Below are positions 7,712 to 15,758 of a DNA stretch of 64,000 bases, piece by piece. Within the stretch, counting starts at the first letter, position 1, and the number at the start of each line of letters is the position of its first letter. The notes under the pieces are model-generated. The model was not told the origin of the DNA. It searched no databases and was given only the letters and a program-made list of their open reading frames with translations. This DNA comes from Amycolatopsis albispora (lineage in GTDB: Bacteria > Actinomycetota > Actinomycetes > Mycobacteriales > Pseudonocardiaceae), in assembly GCF_003312875.1 (NCBI RefSeq), contig NZ_CP015163.1, forward strand, positions 806,001 to 870,000, in the 5' to 3' direction. A program made the translations under genes and the position numbers.

Positions 7712-8366
7712 TGGCGGGGGTGCCGGGATCACCAGGCGGTCCCGGCACCACCCCGCCCCGGCACATGATCATGATCCGGTCGCCGGCGGCCAGCCGGAGC
7801 GACGCGGCCGCGGCACCGAGGTGCCGCACCCCGCCGCGCAGCACACCGATCGCGCTCGCCCCGCACTCCCGCAGGAACAAGCCGATTTCGGAGGACTGGA
7901 CCGGCCGCGACTGCACCAGCCAGCCGGAACCCGGCTGCTGCGCGGGCGCGAGCCGCTGGCCCAGCGCGCCCGCGGCCAGTGCCGCGCCCGCGGTGTCCGA
8001 CGAGATGACCACCTGGTCGGCGCCGCGGAGGTGGGCCACGTGCTTGCGGTCGGTGACCGCGGTGACCACCACCGCGTCCGGCGCGCACATCTCCCGCGCC
8101 ACCATGGTGATGAACACCGCGGTGGCGTCCGGCTGCACGGCCACGATGACGTGCCGCGCGCCCGCGATCCCCGTCCGCCGCAGGGCGGAGCGGTCGGCGG
8201 CGTCACCGAGCACCGTGCGCGCGCCCAGGTCCGCCGCCTCGGTGACGGCCGTCCGCCGCTGGTCGATGACCACGAGCCGCTCGGCGGGAAGGCCGGTGGA
8301 CAGCAGCAATCTGGCGGCGGAGGCGCCGATCGCGCCAAAACCGATGATCAGGGTCGGGCCGGTCAA
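7692..8366 (-). CDS. TrkA-N/RCK-type NAD-binding protein
   Basis: A 224-residue cytosolic regulator with a Rossmann fold: IIGFGAIGASAARLL (residues 6-20) is the GxGxxG dinucleotide loop, ERLVVIDQRR is the ribose-binding strand end, and VLGDAADRSALRRTGI is typical of RCK-N domains of potassium transporters and channels. The second half resembles a weak RCK-C domain. There are no membrane segments, so it would act on a separate channel subunit that is not encoded nearby. It lies 81 bases downstream of the terpene cyclase on the same strand and overlaps aztD tail-to-tail by 20 bases. The physiological partner is unknown. Confidence 0.75.
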   Translation of the reverse strand: MTGPTLIIGFGAIGASAARLLLSTGLPAERLVVIDQRRTAVTEAADLGARTVLGDAADRSALRRTGIAGARHVIVAVQPDATAVFITMVAREMCAPDAVVVTAVTDRKHVAHLRGADQVVISSDTAGAALAAGALGQRLAPAQQPGSGWLVQSRPVQSSEIGLFLRECGASAIGVLRGGVRHLGAAAASLRLAAGDRIMIMCRGGVVPGPPGDPGTPATSPVPR

Positions 8367-8447
8367 CGGGTCCCCCGGTGTGGTCGGCGCATGGAGCGCG
8401 AGTAGACCGGGGGACCGGCCGCGGCGAGAAGGTCCTTGGCGGAATAT

Positions 8448-9548
8448 TTACGACTTCTTTGCGCTGTCCTGGTAGCGCGGATTGGTCGCGTGCCACTCGA
8501 AACCGCCCGCCATCCAGTCGCGGACGCCGTCGAGAAAGCGGTGCAGCTCCGGTGACGGCACCGCCCGCAGTTTCCGGTGGCCCTCCTGGAAGTCCCGCAC
8601 CATCGAGTTGTGCAGTTCGACGGTGGCCTCGGTGGCTTCCTCGATGGAGCAGTCCCGGTCGGCCGCGATCTGCAGCACCATGTTGCACACCGGGTGCTCG
8701 TCGGCGGCGTCCTTCGCCACCGAGTACAGGTCGTTGACCAGCACGCACGCCGTTCCGGCCTGCATGAGCGCCCGGCGGACCCGCGGTTCGTAGTACAGGT
8801 GCGCCGGCAGTTCGTACCCGCCGACCGCGTCGATCAGCGTCATCGACGTGTAGAAGCTGTCGTGCTGCCGCGCGGCCAGGTACTCCCACGCGGGCGGGTA
8901 CGCGCCGGTGTAGCGCCAGGCCGCGTAGGCGTCCCACGCCACGAACATCGCGAACGTGGAATAGCAGACCCGCTGCACCTGCACGGCGCTGCCGTGCCGC
9001 GCCAGGTGCCCGATGGCCGAGTTCAGCCCGACCAGGATGGGGTCGCCGCGCAGGGCTTCGTCGAGCTGCTCGGTGAACTCCCCGGCCGGTGCGACCGGGT
9101 CCATCGCCGACATCACCAGCGCCAGCCGCGGCGGCAGTTCGGTCGGCGCGGCACCGAGTTCGCTGTCGTCGGCGTAGTAGTCGTCGGCCGCCCACCAGAC
9201 CGCGTTCAGCTGCGCCGCGATCAGCAGGTGGTCCGGGTCGTCGGAATCCGGGTGGGCCAGCGTGACCAGCTTGCCGAACCCGGCGCGGCCGATCTGCTCC
9301 AGGCCCTTGCCGGTGAACCCGCAGTCCGCCGCCCAGGTGACCAGGCGGCGGTCCACCTCCTCGGCCAGCGGCTCGTCGACCCGCCGGACCACCGGGCAGT
9401 ACAGCGGGGACGCGCTGCCGTCGCCCCAGCTCATCTCGGCGTACCCCGGTTCGGGCAGCGGGTCCGGCCGCGGCGCGACCCTGGCGGCCGCGGTGCCCAG
9501 GCCCGACGGCCCGGACAGCACGGCGGCCAGCGCTCCGGCCTCCTGCAT
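8448..9548 (-). CDS. 2-methylisoborneol synthase-type C11 terpene cyclase
   Basis: A 366-residue class I terpene synthase. The metal-binding motifs are DDYYADD (about residue 122) and the NSE triad in NDLYSVAKDAADE (about residue 265). The proline-rich N-terminal extension followed by SPLYCP is characteristic of 2-methylisoborneol synthases. It would cyclise 2-methyl-geranyl diphosphate, made by the methyltransferase encoded immediately upstream, to 2-methylisoborneol, the earthy odorant of actinomycetes. A close relative making 2-methylenebornane cannot be excluded from sequence. The ATG at 9548 has GAGGGG five bases upstream; a GTG six bases earlier lacks a usable site. The gap to the methyltransferase is nine bases, so the two form an operon. 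Confidence 0.9.
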   Translation of the reverse strand: MQEAGALAAVLSGPSGLGTAAARVAPRPDPLPEPGYAEMSWGDGSASPLYCPVVRRVDEPLAEEVDRRLVTWAADCGFTGKGLEQIGRAGFGKLVTLAHPDSDDPDHLLIAAQLNAVWWAADDYYADDSELGAAPTELPPRLALVMSAMDPVAPAGEFTEQLDEALRGDPILVGLNSAIGHLARHGSAVQVQRVCYSTFAMFVAWDAYAAWRYTGAYPPAWEYLAARQHDSFYTSMTLIDAVGGYELPAHLYYEPRVRRALMQAGTACVLVNDLYSVAKDAADEHPVCNMVLQIAADRDCSIEEATEATVELHNSMVRDFQEGHRKLRAVPSPELHRFLDGVRDWMAGGFEWHATNPRYQDSAKKS

Positions 9549-9557
9549 GCGCACCCC

Positions 9558-10409
9558 TCAGACCCGGTCGGCGGCGATGAGCAGGTAGTGGAAGCTGCCT
9601 TCGCGGTAGGCGGTGAGGAACGGTTCCTCGATGCCGGTGGCCACCGACGAGCGCGCCCGCAGCTCCCAGTACGGAATGGTGGCGGCGGTCAGGTCGACCA
9701 CGTTGATCGGCACAAAACCGTTGTCCGCCAGCGCCTTGAAGTAGTCACCGCGGGCGTGGATGTTGCAGATGTAGTGCTGGTCGATCTGGCTGACCGCGCG
9801 CGAGCGGCCGCCGGTCACGTCGTTGTAGCAGCCGGTGATCGTCACGTAGCGGCCGCCGGGGGCGAGCTGCCGGGCGTGCTCGGCGAACAGGTCGCCCAGG
9901 TCCACGTACATGGTCGACTCGTTGTTCCAGATGCCGGCGAAGGCACCGGTTTCGAAGCCGGTGTCCAGCATGTTGCGCTCGTGGTAGGCCACGTGGCCGT
10001 CCACCCCGAGCTTGGCCGCCTGCGCGTTCGCGAACTCCACCTGCTGCCGGGAAATCGACACGCCGTCCACCCGGCAGCCGAACCGCTGGTGCGCCATCAC
10101 GCTGGTACCGCCGCGGCCGCACCCGGCGTCGAGCAGGCGGTCGCCGGGGGAAATGGGGCCGAGGTGGTCGAGCAGCACGTCCGCCTGCGCGGTTTCCAGC
10201 CGGTGCATTTCCGCGATGATCGCGTCGTCGCGGGTTTCTTCCGGGGCTTCGAGAACGGCCGGGTCGTAATCGCCGATGCCGTAGTGGTGGTGGAAAAGGC
10301 CGTCGATTTCACCCAGCCGAAGGTTGACCGGATCCTTCTCCTTGTCCCAGTAGTCGGCGACTGAACGCTGGTAGGCGGTGCGCAGCACGGGACGATCAAG
10401 AGAAGTCAT
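9558..10409 (-). CDS. Geranyl diphosphate 2-C-methyltransferase
   Basis: A 283-residue SAM-dependent methyltransferase that adds a methyl group to C2 of geranyl diphosphate. The SAM loop is LLDAGCGRGGTSVMAHQ (about residues 92-108), and WNNESTMYVDLGDLFAEH is the conserved acidic and aromatic active-site region of the GPP methyltransferases. The length and the N-terminal YQRSVADYWDKEKDPVNLRLG segment match the Streptomyces enzyme. It is the first gene of a two-gene operon with the cyclase, in the same order as in Streptomyces coelicolor. An AAGGAG lies eight bases before the ATG. It is preceded by an AT-rich promoter region. Confidence 0.92.
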   Translation of the reverse strand: MTSLDRPVLRTAYQRSVADYWDKEKDPVNLRLGEIDGLFHHHYGIGDYDPAVLEAPEETRDDAIIAEMHRLETAQADVLLDHLGPISPGDRLLDAGCGRGGTSVMAHQRFGCRVDGVSISRQQVEFANAQAAKLGVDGHVAYHERNMLDTGFETGAFAGIWNNESTMYVDLGDLFAEHARQLAPGGRYVTITGCYNDVTGGRSRAVSQIDQHYICNIHARGDYFKALADNGFVPINVVDLTAATIPYWELRARSSVATGIEEPFLTAYREGSFHYLLIAADRV

Positions 10410-10740
10410 TCCAGCGGCTCCTTGACATCTGTCGGCATCGGTGATCTCGCGTATATATCTCTAGTATGCTCTAGCTTTGTTCGACGCCGTTGCCGAACGC
10501 GGCCAACGCTAGACTTCGCTTCTCGCCCGGGACAAGACGGCCGATCGCGGTTCACTCTGGGGTGGCGGGGGTATGGGCAAGACCTGCCTGGCTGGCCTAA
10601 TTCGCGCATCCGGCGGTCGGTCCGGAAATGGTGTGGAACCGACTTTCGGCGCCATTTTCCTCCCTAATGGCTGACGCCCCATTCACTGTCGGTGCCCGGG
10701 GCCCTTGCGGAGATTATGTAGATCGGTCTACTCTGACGGC
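10410..10740. promoter_or_regulatory. 331-bp intergenic region: methylisoborneol operon and TetR promoters
   Basis: There is no gene here. Near 10450-10475 an AT-rich stretch (TATATATCTCTAGTATGCTC on the plus strand) is unusual for this genome and probably holds the minus-strand promoter of the terpene operon. At the right end TTGCGG (10705-10710) and TACTCT (10729-10734), 18 bases apart, form a promoter whose predicted start coincides with the GTG at 10741, giving a leaderless TetR transcript. Confidence 0.45.
10718..10731. promoter_or_regulatory. Probable TetR autoregulatory operator
   Basis: GTAGATCGGTCTAC is a near-perfect palindrome (GTAGA/TCTAC arms) and resembles the TAGACC-GGTCTA operators of LmrA/YxaF-type TetR repressors. 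It sits between the -35 and -10 elements of the TetR gene, so binding would repress that gene. Assignment to this regulator is inferred from position and family. Confidence 0.6.
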
Positions 10741-11307
10741 GTGCTGAAGGGTGAGCGGACGCGGGCCAAGCTGGTCGCCGCGGCCAGGGAGGTGGTGGAG
10801 GCGAAGGGGTACCACGGCACCGGGCTGAACGAGGTGCTCGCGGTGGCCGGTGCGCCGCGGGGATCGCTGTACCACCACTTCCCCGGCGGGAAGGACGAGC
10901 TGATCGGGGAGGCGTTGAGCGCTGCCGGTCAGGAGGTCGATGCGCTGCTGGACGAGCTGGCCGCCTCGGCGGCGGGTGCCCGTGAACTCGTGCTCGCCCT
11001 GCTGACCGCGCTGGCGGACCGGATGGCGGCGGCGGACTACGCGAAGGGCTGCCCGGTGGCGACCGTAGCGCTGGAGGTCGCGGCGTCCGAGGGGGAACTG
11101 CGGTCGCTGTGCGGCGGCATCTACGACGGCTGGCAGCACAAGCTGGCCGACGCCCTGCGAGCCGAGGGGCGGGCGGAGGCGGACGAGCTGGCCGCGACCG
11201 TGCTTGCGCTTGTCGAAGGCGCGCTGGTGCTGGCGCGGGCGCGGCGCAGCCGGGGGCCCGTCGAGCAGGTCAGCCGTCGCGTCGGCCGCCTACTGGAGCT
11301 GGAGTGA
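10741..11307 (+). CDS. TetR family regulator (LmrA/YxaF type)
   Basis: A 188-residue repressor. The N-terminal helix-turn-helix is residues 5-50 (KGERTRAKLVAAAREVV, NEVLAVAGAPRGSLYHHF, PGGKDELIGEAL). The motif GCPVATVALEVA in the ligand domain is typical of the LmrA/YxaF branch. The frame is open 36 bases further upstream, but the GTG at 10741 is favoured because a -10 element ends six bases before it and the protein then begins with the family's normal KGERTR. It is followed five bases later by the SDR fusion gene, which it probably controls together with itself. Confidence 0.88.
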   Translation: MLKGERTRAKLVAAAREVVEAKGYHGTGLNEVLAVAGAPRGSLYHHFPGGKDELIGEALSAAGQEVDALLDELAASAAGARELVLALLTALADRMAAADYAKGCPVATVALEVAASEGELRSLCGGIYDGWQHKLADALRAEGRAEADELAATVLALVEGALVLARARRSRGPVEQVSRRVGRLLELE

Positions 11308-11312
11308 CCACA

Positions 11313-12908
11313 ATGGACAGTGCAGGCAGAAGCGACAGCGTGGTGTTCGGCGCCACTGGGTTTCTCGGCCGGTGGATCGTGCTGCACTTGCTGGGCCGGG
11401 GCCGCACGGTCGCGGCCGTGGCGCGCCGCCCCGGTGACCTGCGTGACTGGCTGGTGGCGCGGGGCGCGGTGGTCGATCGGCTGGAGCTGGTGACCGGTGA
11501 TCTCGCGGCCGGTGACGACCTCGGGCTGAGCGCCGAGGACAACGCGCGGCTGGCGGATGTGCGCGATGTGTTCAACGCGGCCGGGGTCTACCGCTTCGGC
11601 CTGCGGCGTGAGGAGGCCGTGCCGGTCAACGTCGATGGTGCGGTGCGGGTGGTGCGGTGGGCGAAAACCCGGCCGAAGCTGCGCCGGCTGGTCCACGTTT
11701 CCGGGTACCGCGTCGGGCGCGAACCGCGGCCGCGGTACCCGATTCCGGACGCGGAACTGGCGGCGCTGTACCGGAGCAAGGGCGCCTACGAGGGTTCGAA
11801 GTTCGAGGCGGACGCCGCCGTGCGCGTGCTCTCGGAGCGGCTCGGCGTGCCGCTGACCGTGGTGAATCCCAGTACTGTCATCGGTCATTCGGTGACCGGC
11901 GAGGCGGGCCAGTACGTCGGCCTGGCCGAGCTGGTTCGTGATCTGTGGACCGGGAAGCTGCCCGCGTTGCCGGGCAGCGCACGCACCTTCGTGCCCGTGG
12001 TGACCGTGGACCACTTCGCGGAGTTCACCGCCGCGGTTCCCGAACACGATGCCGCCGGCAGCCATTGGGTGCTCGACGGGCACACGCCGGAACTGCCCGC
12101 GCTGGTGCGGTTGCTGGCCGCGCACCTCGGGGTCCGCGCGCCGAAGCTCAAGGTGCCGGTGGGGCTGCTCCGGCGGCTGCCCGCCGCGGTGGCCCGCGCC
12201 GATCCCGAAACGCTGAGCTTCCTGTCCGAGGACCGGTACGACACGGCTTCGGCGGAGCGGATCGCGGCCACCGCCGGGTTGTCGCATCCGCCGGTCGAAA
12301 CCGCGTTGCGCCGCTGGGCCGACCGCCTGGTCGCGGACGGCTTCGGTGCCGCACCGGCCGTGCTGCCTGGCGGGTTCCACGAGGTCGCGGGCTCGCGGGC
12401 GTATGTCGCCGGTGCTCGCGTCGAGCCGGATTACGTGCTGCTGCAAGGACTTGAGCCGAGCGCGGAACCATGGCGGGAGATCGTCGGTGAACTCGGGTCC
12501 GTGCTGACCGCCGATCTTCCCGGGCTCGGCCGGTCGGCACCCAGCGCGCTCGCGCCACACGACTGGCTCGCCGAGTTGCTGGCTCCCGTGCGGACGCGGC
12601 CGGTCATCGTCGCGCACCAGGCCGCGGCCGAGCCCGTGCTTCGGTTTGCCGCGGCACACCCGGACCGGCTGGCGACCGTGGTCCTGGTGCCACCCGGGTT
12701 CTTCACCGCCGGGCCGGTCGCGGTGCCGAGCCGGCCGGGTGCCGCCCGCCGCCGGGTGCGGTGGCAGCGGGCGGCGGCCGATCCGGCACGGGTGCGGGCC
12801 CGGTATGGCACCGTGCCGGTCGTTTTTGCCGCCAGTGGCGCGGAAATCGTGGCCGCGGGCGAAGGCCGTCTCGGTGCGGTCGGGCACCGAGACGGCCTGG
12901 GGTCCTGA
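11313..12908 (+). CDS. SDR epimerase/reductase fused to a degenerate, short alpha/beta-hydrolase domain
   Basis: A 531-residue two-domain protein. Residues 8-360 form an extended NAD(P)-dependent SDR (GATGFLGRWI near residue 10; catalytic YEGSK near residue 154; HVSGYR before it). Residues 375-531 resemble the first part of an alpha/beta hydrolase (VLLQGLEPSAEPWREIV, DLPGLGRSAP, VIVAHQAAAEPVL, TVVLVPPGFF). The nucleophile elbow reads AHQAAA, with no Ser, and the protein ends before any catalytic His. A perfect 15-bp hairpin occupies the last codons, so the tail (EGRLGAVGHRDGLGS) may not be native. It follows the TetR gene by five bases. The SDR half may be active; the hydrolase half is probably not. 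Confidence 0.75.
   Translation: MDSAGRSDSVVFGATGFLGRWIVLHLLGRGRTVAAVARRPGDLRDWLVARGAVVDRLELVTGDLAAGDDLGLSAEDNARLADVRDVFNAAGVYRFGLRREEAVPVNVDGAVRVVRWAKTRPKLRRLVHVSGYRVGREPRPRYPIPDAELAALYRSKGAYEGSKFEADAAVRVLSERLGVPLTVVNPSTVIGHSVTGEAGQYVGLAELVRDLWTGKLPALPGSARTFVPVVTVDHFAEFTAAVPEHDAAGSHWVLDGHTPELPALVRLLAAHLGVRAPKLKVPVGLLRRLPAAVARADPETLSFLSEDRYDTASAERIAATAGLSHPPVETALRRWADRLVADGFGAAPAVLPGGFHEVAGSRAYVAGARVEPDYVLLQGLEPSAEPWREIVGELGSVLTADLPGLGRSAPSALAPHDWLAELLAPVRTRPVIVAHQAAAEPVLRFAAAHPDRLATVVLVPPGFFTAGPVAVPSRPGAARRRVRWQRAAADPARVRARYGTVPVVFAASGAEIVAAGEGRLGAVGHRDGLGS
12863..12898. terminator. Bidirectional hairpin inside the 3' end of the SDR fusion gene
   Basis: Positions 12863-12877 (AGGCCGTCTCGGTGC) and 12884-12898 are perfect complements with a six-base loop. 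There is no T-run on either side. It lies between two convergent genes, with the protease stop at 12909, and so fits a terminator serving both, although it overlaps coding sequence. Confidence 0.65.
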
Positions 12909-13634
12909 TCAGACTCCGGCGACCTGCTGGATCCAGCTGCGGTACCGGGTGATGTTCGTGTACGCGGTGTTGTTCGACCGGTCGCTGGTGGAGGCGACGC
13001 CGACCTGGCGGCCGGAGGCGAACATCGGGCCGCCCGAGTCACCGCCGGCGGTGATGCCGTCGATGCGGTTGGCGCACACCGAGATGCCGCCGTAGTAGTC
13101 ACTGCAGTTGACCGAGTTGACCCGCACGTTGGCGTACTTCAGGTACCGCGACTGGCAGTTGATCTCCGAGCCGCAGCGGCTGGTCGCGCCCCAGCCGTAG
13201 ACCTGCACGGTCTGGCCGGTGGACACGTCGCTGGTGGTGCCGAGCGGGGAGTAGGTGGCGTTGACCGTGGTGGTCAGCCGGACGATCGCCAGGTCGGCCG
13301 AACCGGGGTACCGGGTGATGGTGCTGCCGGTGGCCATCGTGCCGCCGCTTTGCTGGTCCAGGCTGCCGATCCGGAAGGTGTAGGTGCCGCTGCTGGCGAC
13401 GCAGTGCTTAGCGGTGAGGATGTACTGCGGCGCGATGATCGTCGCGGTGCAGGTCTGCCGTCCGTTCACGAACAGCCGGGCCGCCCACGGCCCGCTCGTG
13501 GCGTACTGACCGCCGATGATGAACGGCTGCACGGTGCCGGGCTCCGTGGCGGGTGCCGCGGTGGACGGGGCGGCGAGGCCGAGCAAGGCCATCAGGGCAC
13601 TGCCGATGAGCACGGCCAGAGAGCGCAAGCGCAT
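12909..13634 (-). CDS. Secreted trypsin-like serine protease (S1 family)
   Basis: A 241-residue exported chymotrypsin-fold protease. The signal peptide is MRLRSLAVLIGS...GLAAPSTAAPA, followed by a short propeptide (ATEPGTVQP) and the mature start FIIGGQYA. The catalytic triad is visible: His in TAKHCV, Asp in SADLAIVRL and Ser in GDSGGPM. Six cysteines suggest three disulfides (QTC-KHC, SRC-INC, SVNC-ISVC). The closest type is the actinomycete trypsin-like enzymes. The ATG at 13634 has GAG eight bases upstream and gives a standard signal; the GTG at 13658 would add MPQKRVGI and lacks a good ribosome-binding site. Confidence 0.88.
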   Translation of the reverse strand: MRLRSLAVLIGSALMALLGLAAPSTAAPATEPGTVQPFIIGGQYATSGPWAARLFVNGRQTCTATIIAPQYILTAKHCVASSGTYTFRIGSLDQQSGGTMATGSTITRYPGSADLAIVRLTTTVNATYSPLGTTSDVSTGQTVQVYGWGATSRCGSEINCQSRYLKYANVRVNSVNCSDYYGGISVCANRIDGITAGGDSGGPMFASGRQVGVASTSDRSNNTAYTNITRYRSWIQQVAGV

Positions 13635-13833
13635 GATTCCGACTCGTTTCTGCGGCACGGGTGGTGCCGCGTTTCCGGGGAGGGGATGCGCTCAATTCTG
13701 TGACCGGCACGCGCGGCGCTGGAACCGACGAAAGTCGGGTGGTCCAGACCAGCAATACCTATTCATCGGCGGTGGACGACCTCGGTATACCGCCGGTGTT
13801 ATCCGTACCGTTCGGCCGTTTGGCCGAAGGTGC

Positions 13834-14007
13834 TCAGATGCGGGTCAGCAGGGTGTACGCGGCGACCAGCAGGCCGCCGCACAGTGCGGCGAGCAGCAGG
13901 ACGCGCAGGTTCAGGGCGTCGGTGGGGTTCGCGGTGGAACGGCGCATGGTGGAGCCTCCGGTGGGTCGGCGCCGGCTGGTGCGCGGCGGGGCCGTGGGGA
14001 CGGTCAT
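13834..14007 (-). CDS. Small single-pass membrane protein
   Basis: A predicted 57-residue protein with an Arg- and Pro-rich head (TAPPRTSRRRPTGGS) and one hydrophobic helix (LRVLLLAALCGGLLVAAYTLL) ending in TRI. Two starts are possible: ATG at 14007 with GGAGG nine bases upstream, or ATG at 13947 (37 residues) with GGAGG six bases upstream. Both sites are strong, which supports a translated gene despite its size. It is divergent from the Ser/Thr kinase gene. No family is recognised. Function unknown. Confidence 0.5.
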   Translation of the reverse strand: MTVPTAPPRTSRRRPTGGSTMRRSTANPTDALNLRVLLLAALCGGLLVAAYTLLTRI

Positions 14008-14248
14008 GTCCCGCTGACCTCCGCCGCCGGGCCTCGTGACGGCGGTTCGGCCCCGAAAGCGCGAATCTCACCTCGGCGGGTGATGCCGGGGAGGATCCAG
14101 CGAGGTCAGCACAGGCGTGTGACCACAAGTAGCGAACCGATCACTCAAGGTGTCAGGTGTAATTTTCCGCCGCCTTTACCGCATGCCGATGAAATTTCGA
14201 TGAAATGGCCGGGCCACCATTTTTGCCACCGGCGGCATTGTTCTGTTG

Positions 14249-14261
14249 TACAGTTTTCCGG
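14249..14261 (+). promoter_or_regulatory. -10 element for a leaderless kinase transcript
   Basis: TACAGT (14249-14254) fits TANNNT and ends six bases before the GTG at 14261, which would place the transcript start on the start codon. No ribosome-binding site precedes the GTG. A TTG 15 bases earlier lies upstream of the -10 element and would not be transcribed. Confidence 0.5.
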
Positions 14262-15754
14262 TGGCAGGCAGATTCAAGCCGCTGACCCCGGAAGATCCGC
14301 GTGAAGTCGGCGGGTACCGGTTGCGCGCGCGACTCGGCGTCGGCGGCATGGGCCGGGTCTACCTGGCGTTCAGCCCCGGCGGCCGGGCGCTGGCGATCAA
14401 GGTGGTGCGCACCGAGCACGCCGAGGACGAGGAGTTCCGGCGGCGGTTCCGTCAGGAGATCGCCAGCGCCCAGCGGGTGCAGGGCATCTACACCGCGCAG
14501 GTGATCGACGCCGACGCCGAGGCGGACGTGCCGTGGCTGGCGACGGCGTACGTGCCCGGCCCGTCGCTGCGCGAGGCCGTGGCGGACCACGGGCCGCTGC
14601 CGCCCGAAACGGTTTCCCGGCTGCTGGCCGGGGTCGCGGAAGGGCTGGCCGCGGTGCACGCGTGCGACATCGTCCACCGCGACCTCACCCCGGCCAACGT
14701 GCTGCTGGCCGAGGACGGCCCGCGGGTGATCGACTTCGGCATCGCGCACGCGGCGGCGGCCACCTCGCTGACCCGCACCGGGATGAGCATCGGCACGCCG
14801 GCGTTCATGTCGCCGGAACAGGTGCGCGGCCAGGCCGTGACGGCCGCCACCGACGTGTTCGCGCTCGGGCACCTCGCGGTGTTCGCCGCCACCGGACGGC
14901 CCGCTTTCGGTGAGGGCAACCGGGACGCGTTGTTCTACCGCGTGCTCTCCGAGGACCCGGACCTGACCGGCTGCCCGGAAGCCATCCGGCCGATCGTGGC
15001 GCGCTGCCTGGCCAAGGAACCCGGTGACCGGCCGTCGCTGGAGGAGGTCATGGCGGAAGCGGGCGAGCACGCCGACCTCAAGCTGTCCGGCGACTGGCTG
15101 CCCGACTCGGTCACCGAGGTCTTCAAGCGCTTCGACACCGCCTTGTACACCGTCCACGAAGGACAGAAAGAACCGAAACCGCGGAAACCACCGAAACCGC
15201 CGGAGCAAAAGGAAAAGCGGAGCGTGCCGGTCGGCGGCCTGCTCGGCGCCGCCACGCTGGTCGCGATCCTGGTGATCGGCTCGATCGGCCCGGACAAGGT
15301 GCTGAACGCCGCGGACGAGTTCTTCGCCAGCGCCAAATCCACCAGCACCACCACCAAACGCGCCACGACCACCAAGAAGACCACCACGACCACGCGCACG
15401 CCCGTGCGCCGCGCGACCACCGAACGGACCACCACCACAACCAGGACCACCGACCGGAAGAGCAAGCAGGAAGCCTGTTCGGCCGCGGAACGGGCGTTCG
15501 ACAAGCTGGAGAACACCACGATCAGCTCGGACCGGCAGGAGAACGCCGCCGCGTACCGCCGCCTGTCCCGCGACCTGGCCGAGGCCGGGGACGGCGCGTC
15601 GGACTCCACCGTGCGGTCGAAGCTGAGCAGGCTGTCCAGCGGTTATTCGACCGCGGCGGACTACCTGTACGACGATCGCCCCGGCGCGTTCTCCACCCTC
15701 GCCGCCGACCTCGACTCGGACGCGGACGAACTGCGCGACCTGTGCCGCGGCTGA
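14261..15754 (+). CDS. Membrane-anchored Ser/Thr protein kinase
   Basis: A 497-residue PknB-type (Hanks) kinase. The kinase domain spans about residues 18-260: glycine loop GVGGMG (26-31), Lys47 in AIKVV, HRD at 139-141 (HRDLTPANVLL), DFG at 158-160 and SPEQV in the activation-loop end. A Lys/Pro-rich linker leads to one transmembrane helix near residue 330 (VGGLLGAATLVAILVIGSI). Outside the membrane comes a Thr-rich repeat linker (TTTKKTTTTTRT) and a 90-residue helical sensor-like domain with two cysteines (EACSAAER, LRDLCRG). There is no PASTA domain, so the ligand is not peptidoglycan by the usual route. It starts at the GTG directly after a -10 element. Confidence 0.92.
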   Translation: MAGRFKPLTPEDPREVGGYRLRARLGVGGMGRVYLAFSPGGRALAIKVVRTEHAEDEEFRRRFRQEIASAQRVQGIYTAQVIDADAEADVPWLATAYVPGPSLREAVADHGPLPPETVSRLLAGVAEGLAAVHACDIVHRDLTPANVLLAEDGPRVIDFGIAHAAAATSLTRTGMSIGTPAFMSPEQVRGQAVTAATDVFALGHLAVFAATGRPAFGEGNRDALFYRVLSEDPDLTGCPEAIRPIVARCLAKEPGDRPSLEEVMAEAGEHADLKLSGDWLPDSVTEVFKRFDTALYTVHEGQKEPKPRKPPKPPEQKEKRSVPVGGLLGAATLVAILVIGSIGPDKVLNAADEFFASAKSTSTTTKRATTTKKTTTTTRTPVRRATTERTTTTTRTTDRKSKQEACSAAERAFDKLENTTISSDRQENAAAYRRLSRDLAEAGDGASDSTVRSKLSRLSSGYSTAADYLYDDRPGAFSTLAADLDSDADELRDLCRG

Positions 15755-15758
15755 GTCG

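Noticed and set aside
10406..10609. A 67-residue minus-strand open frame before the methyltransferase
   Set aside because: No start signal or family; it covers the promoter region of the terpene operon.
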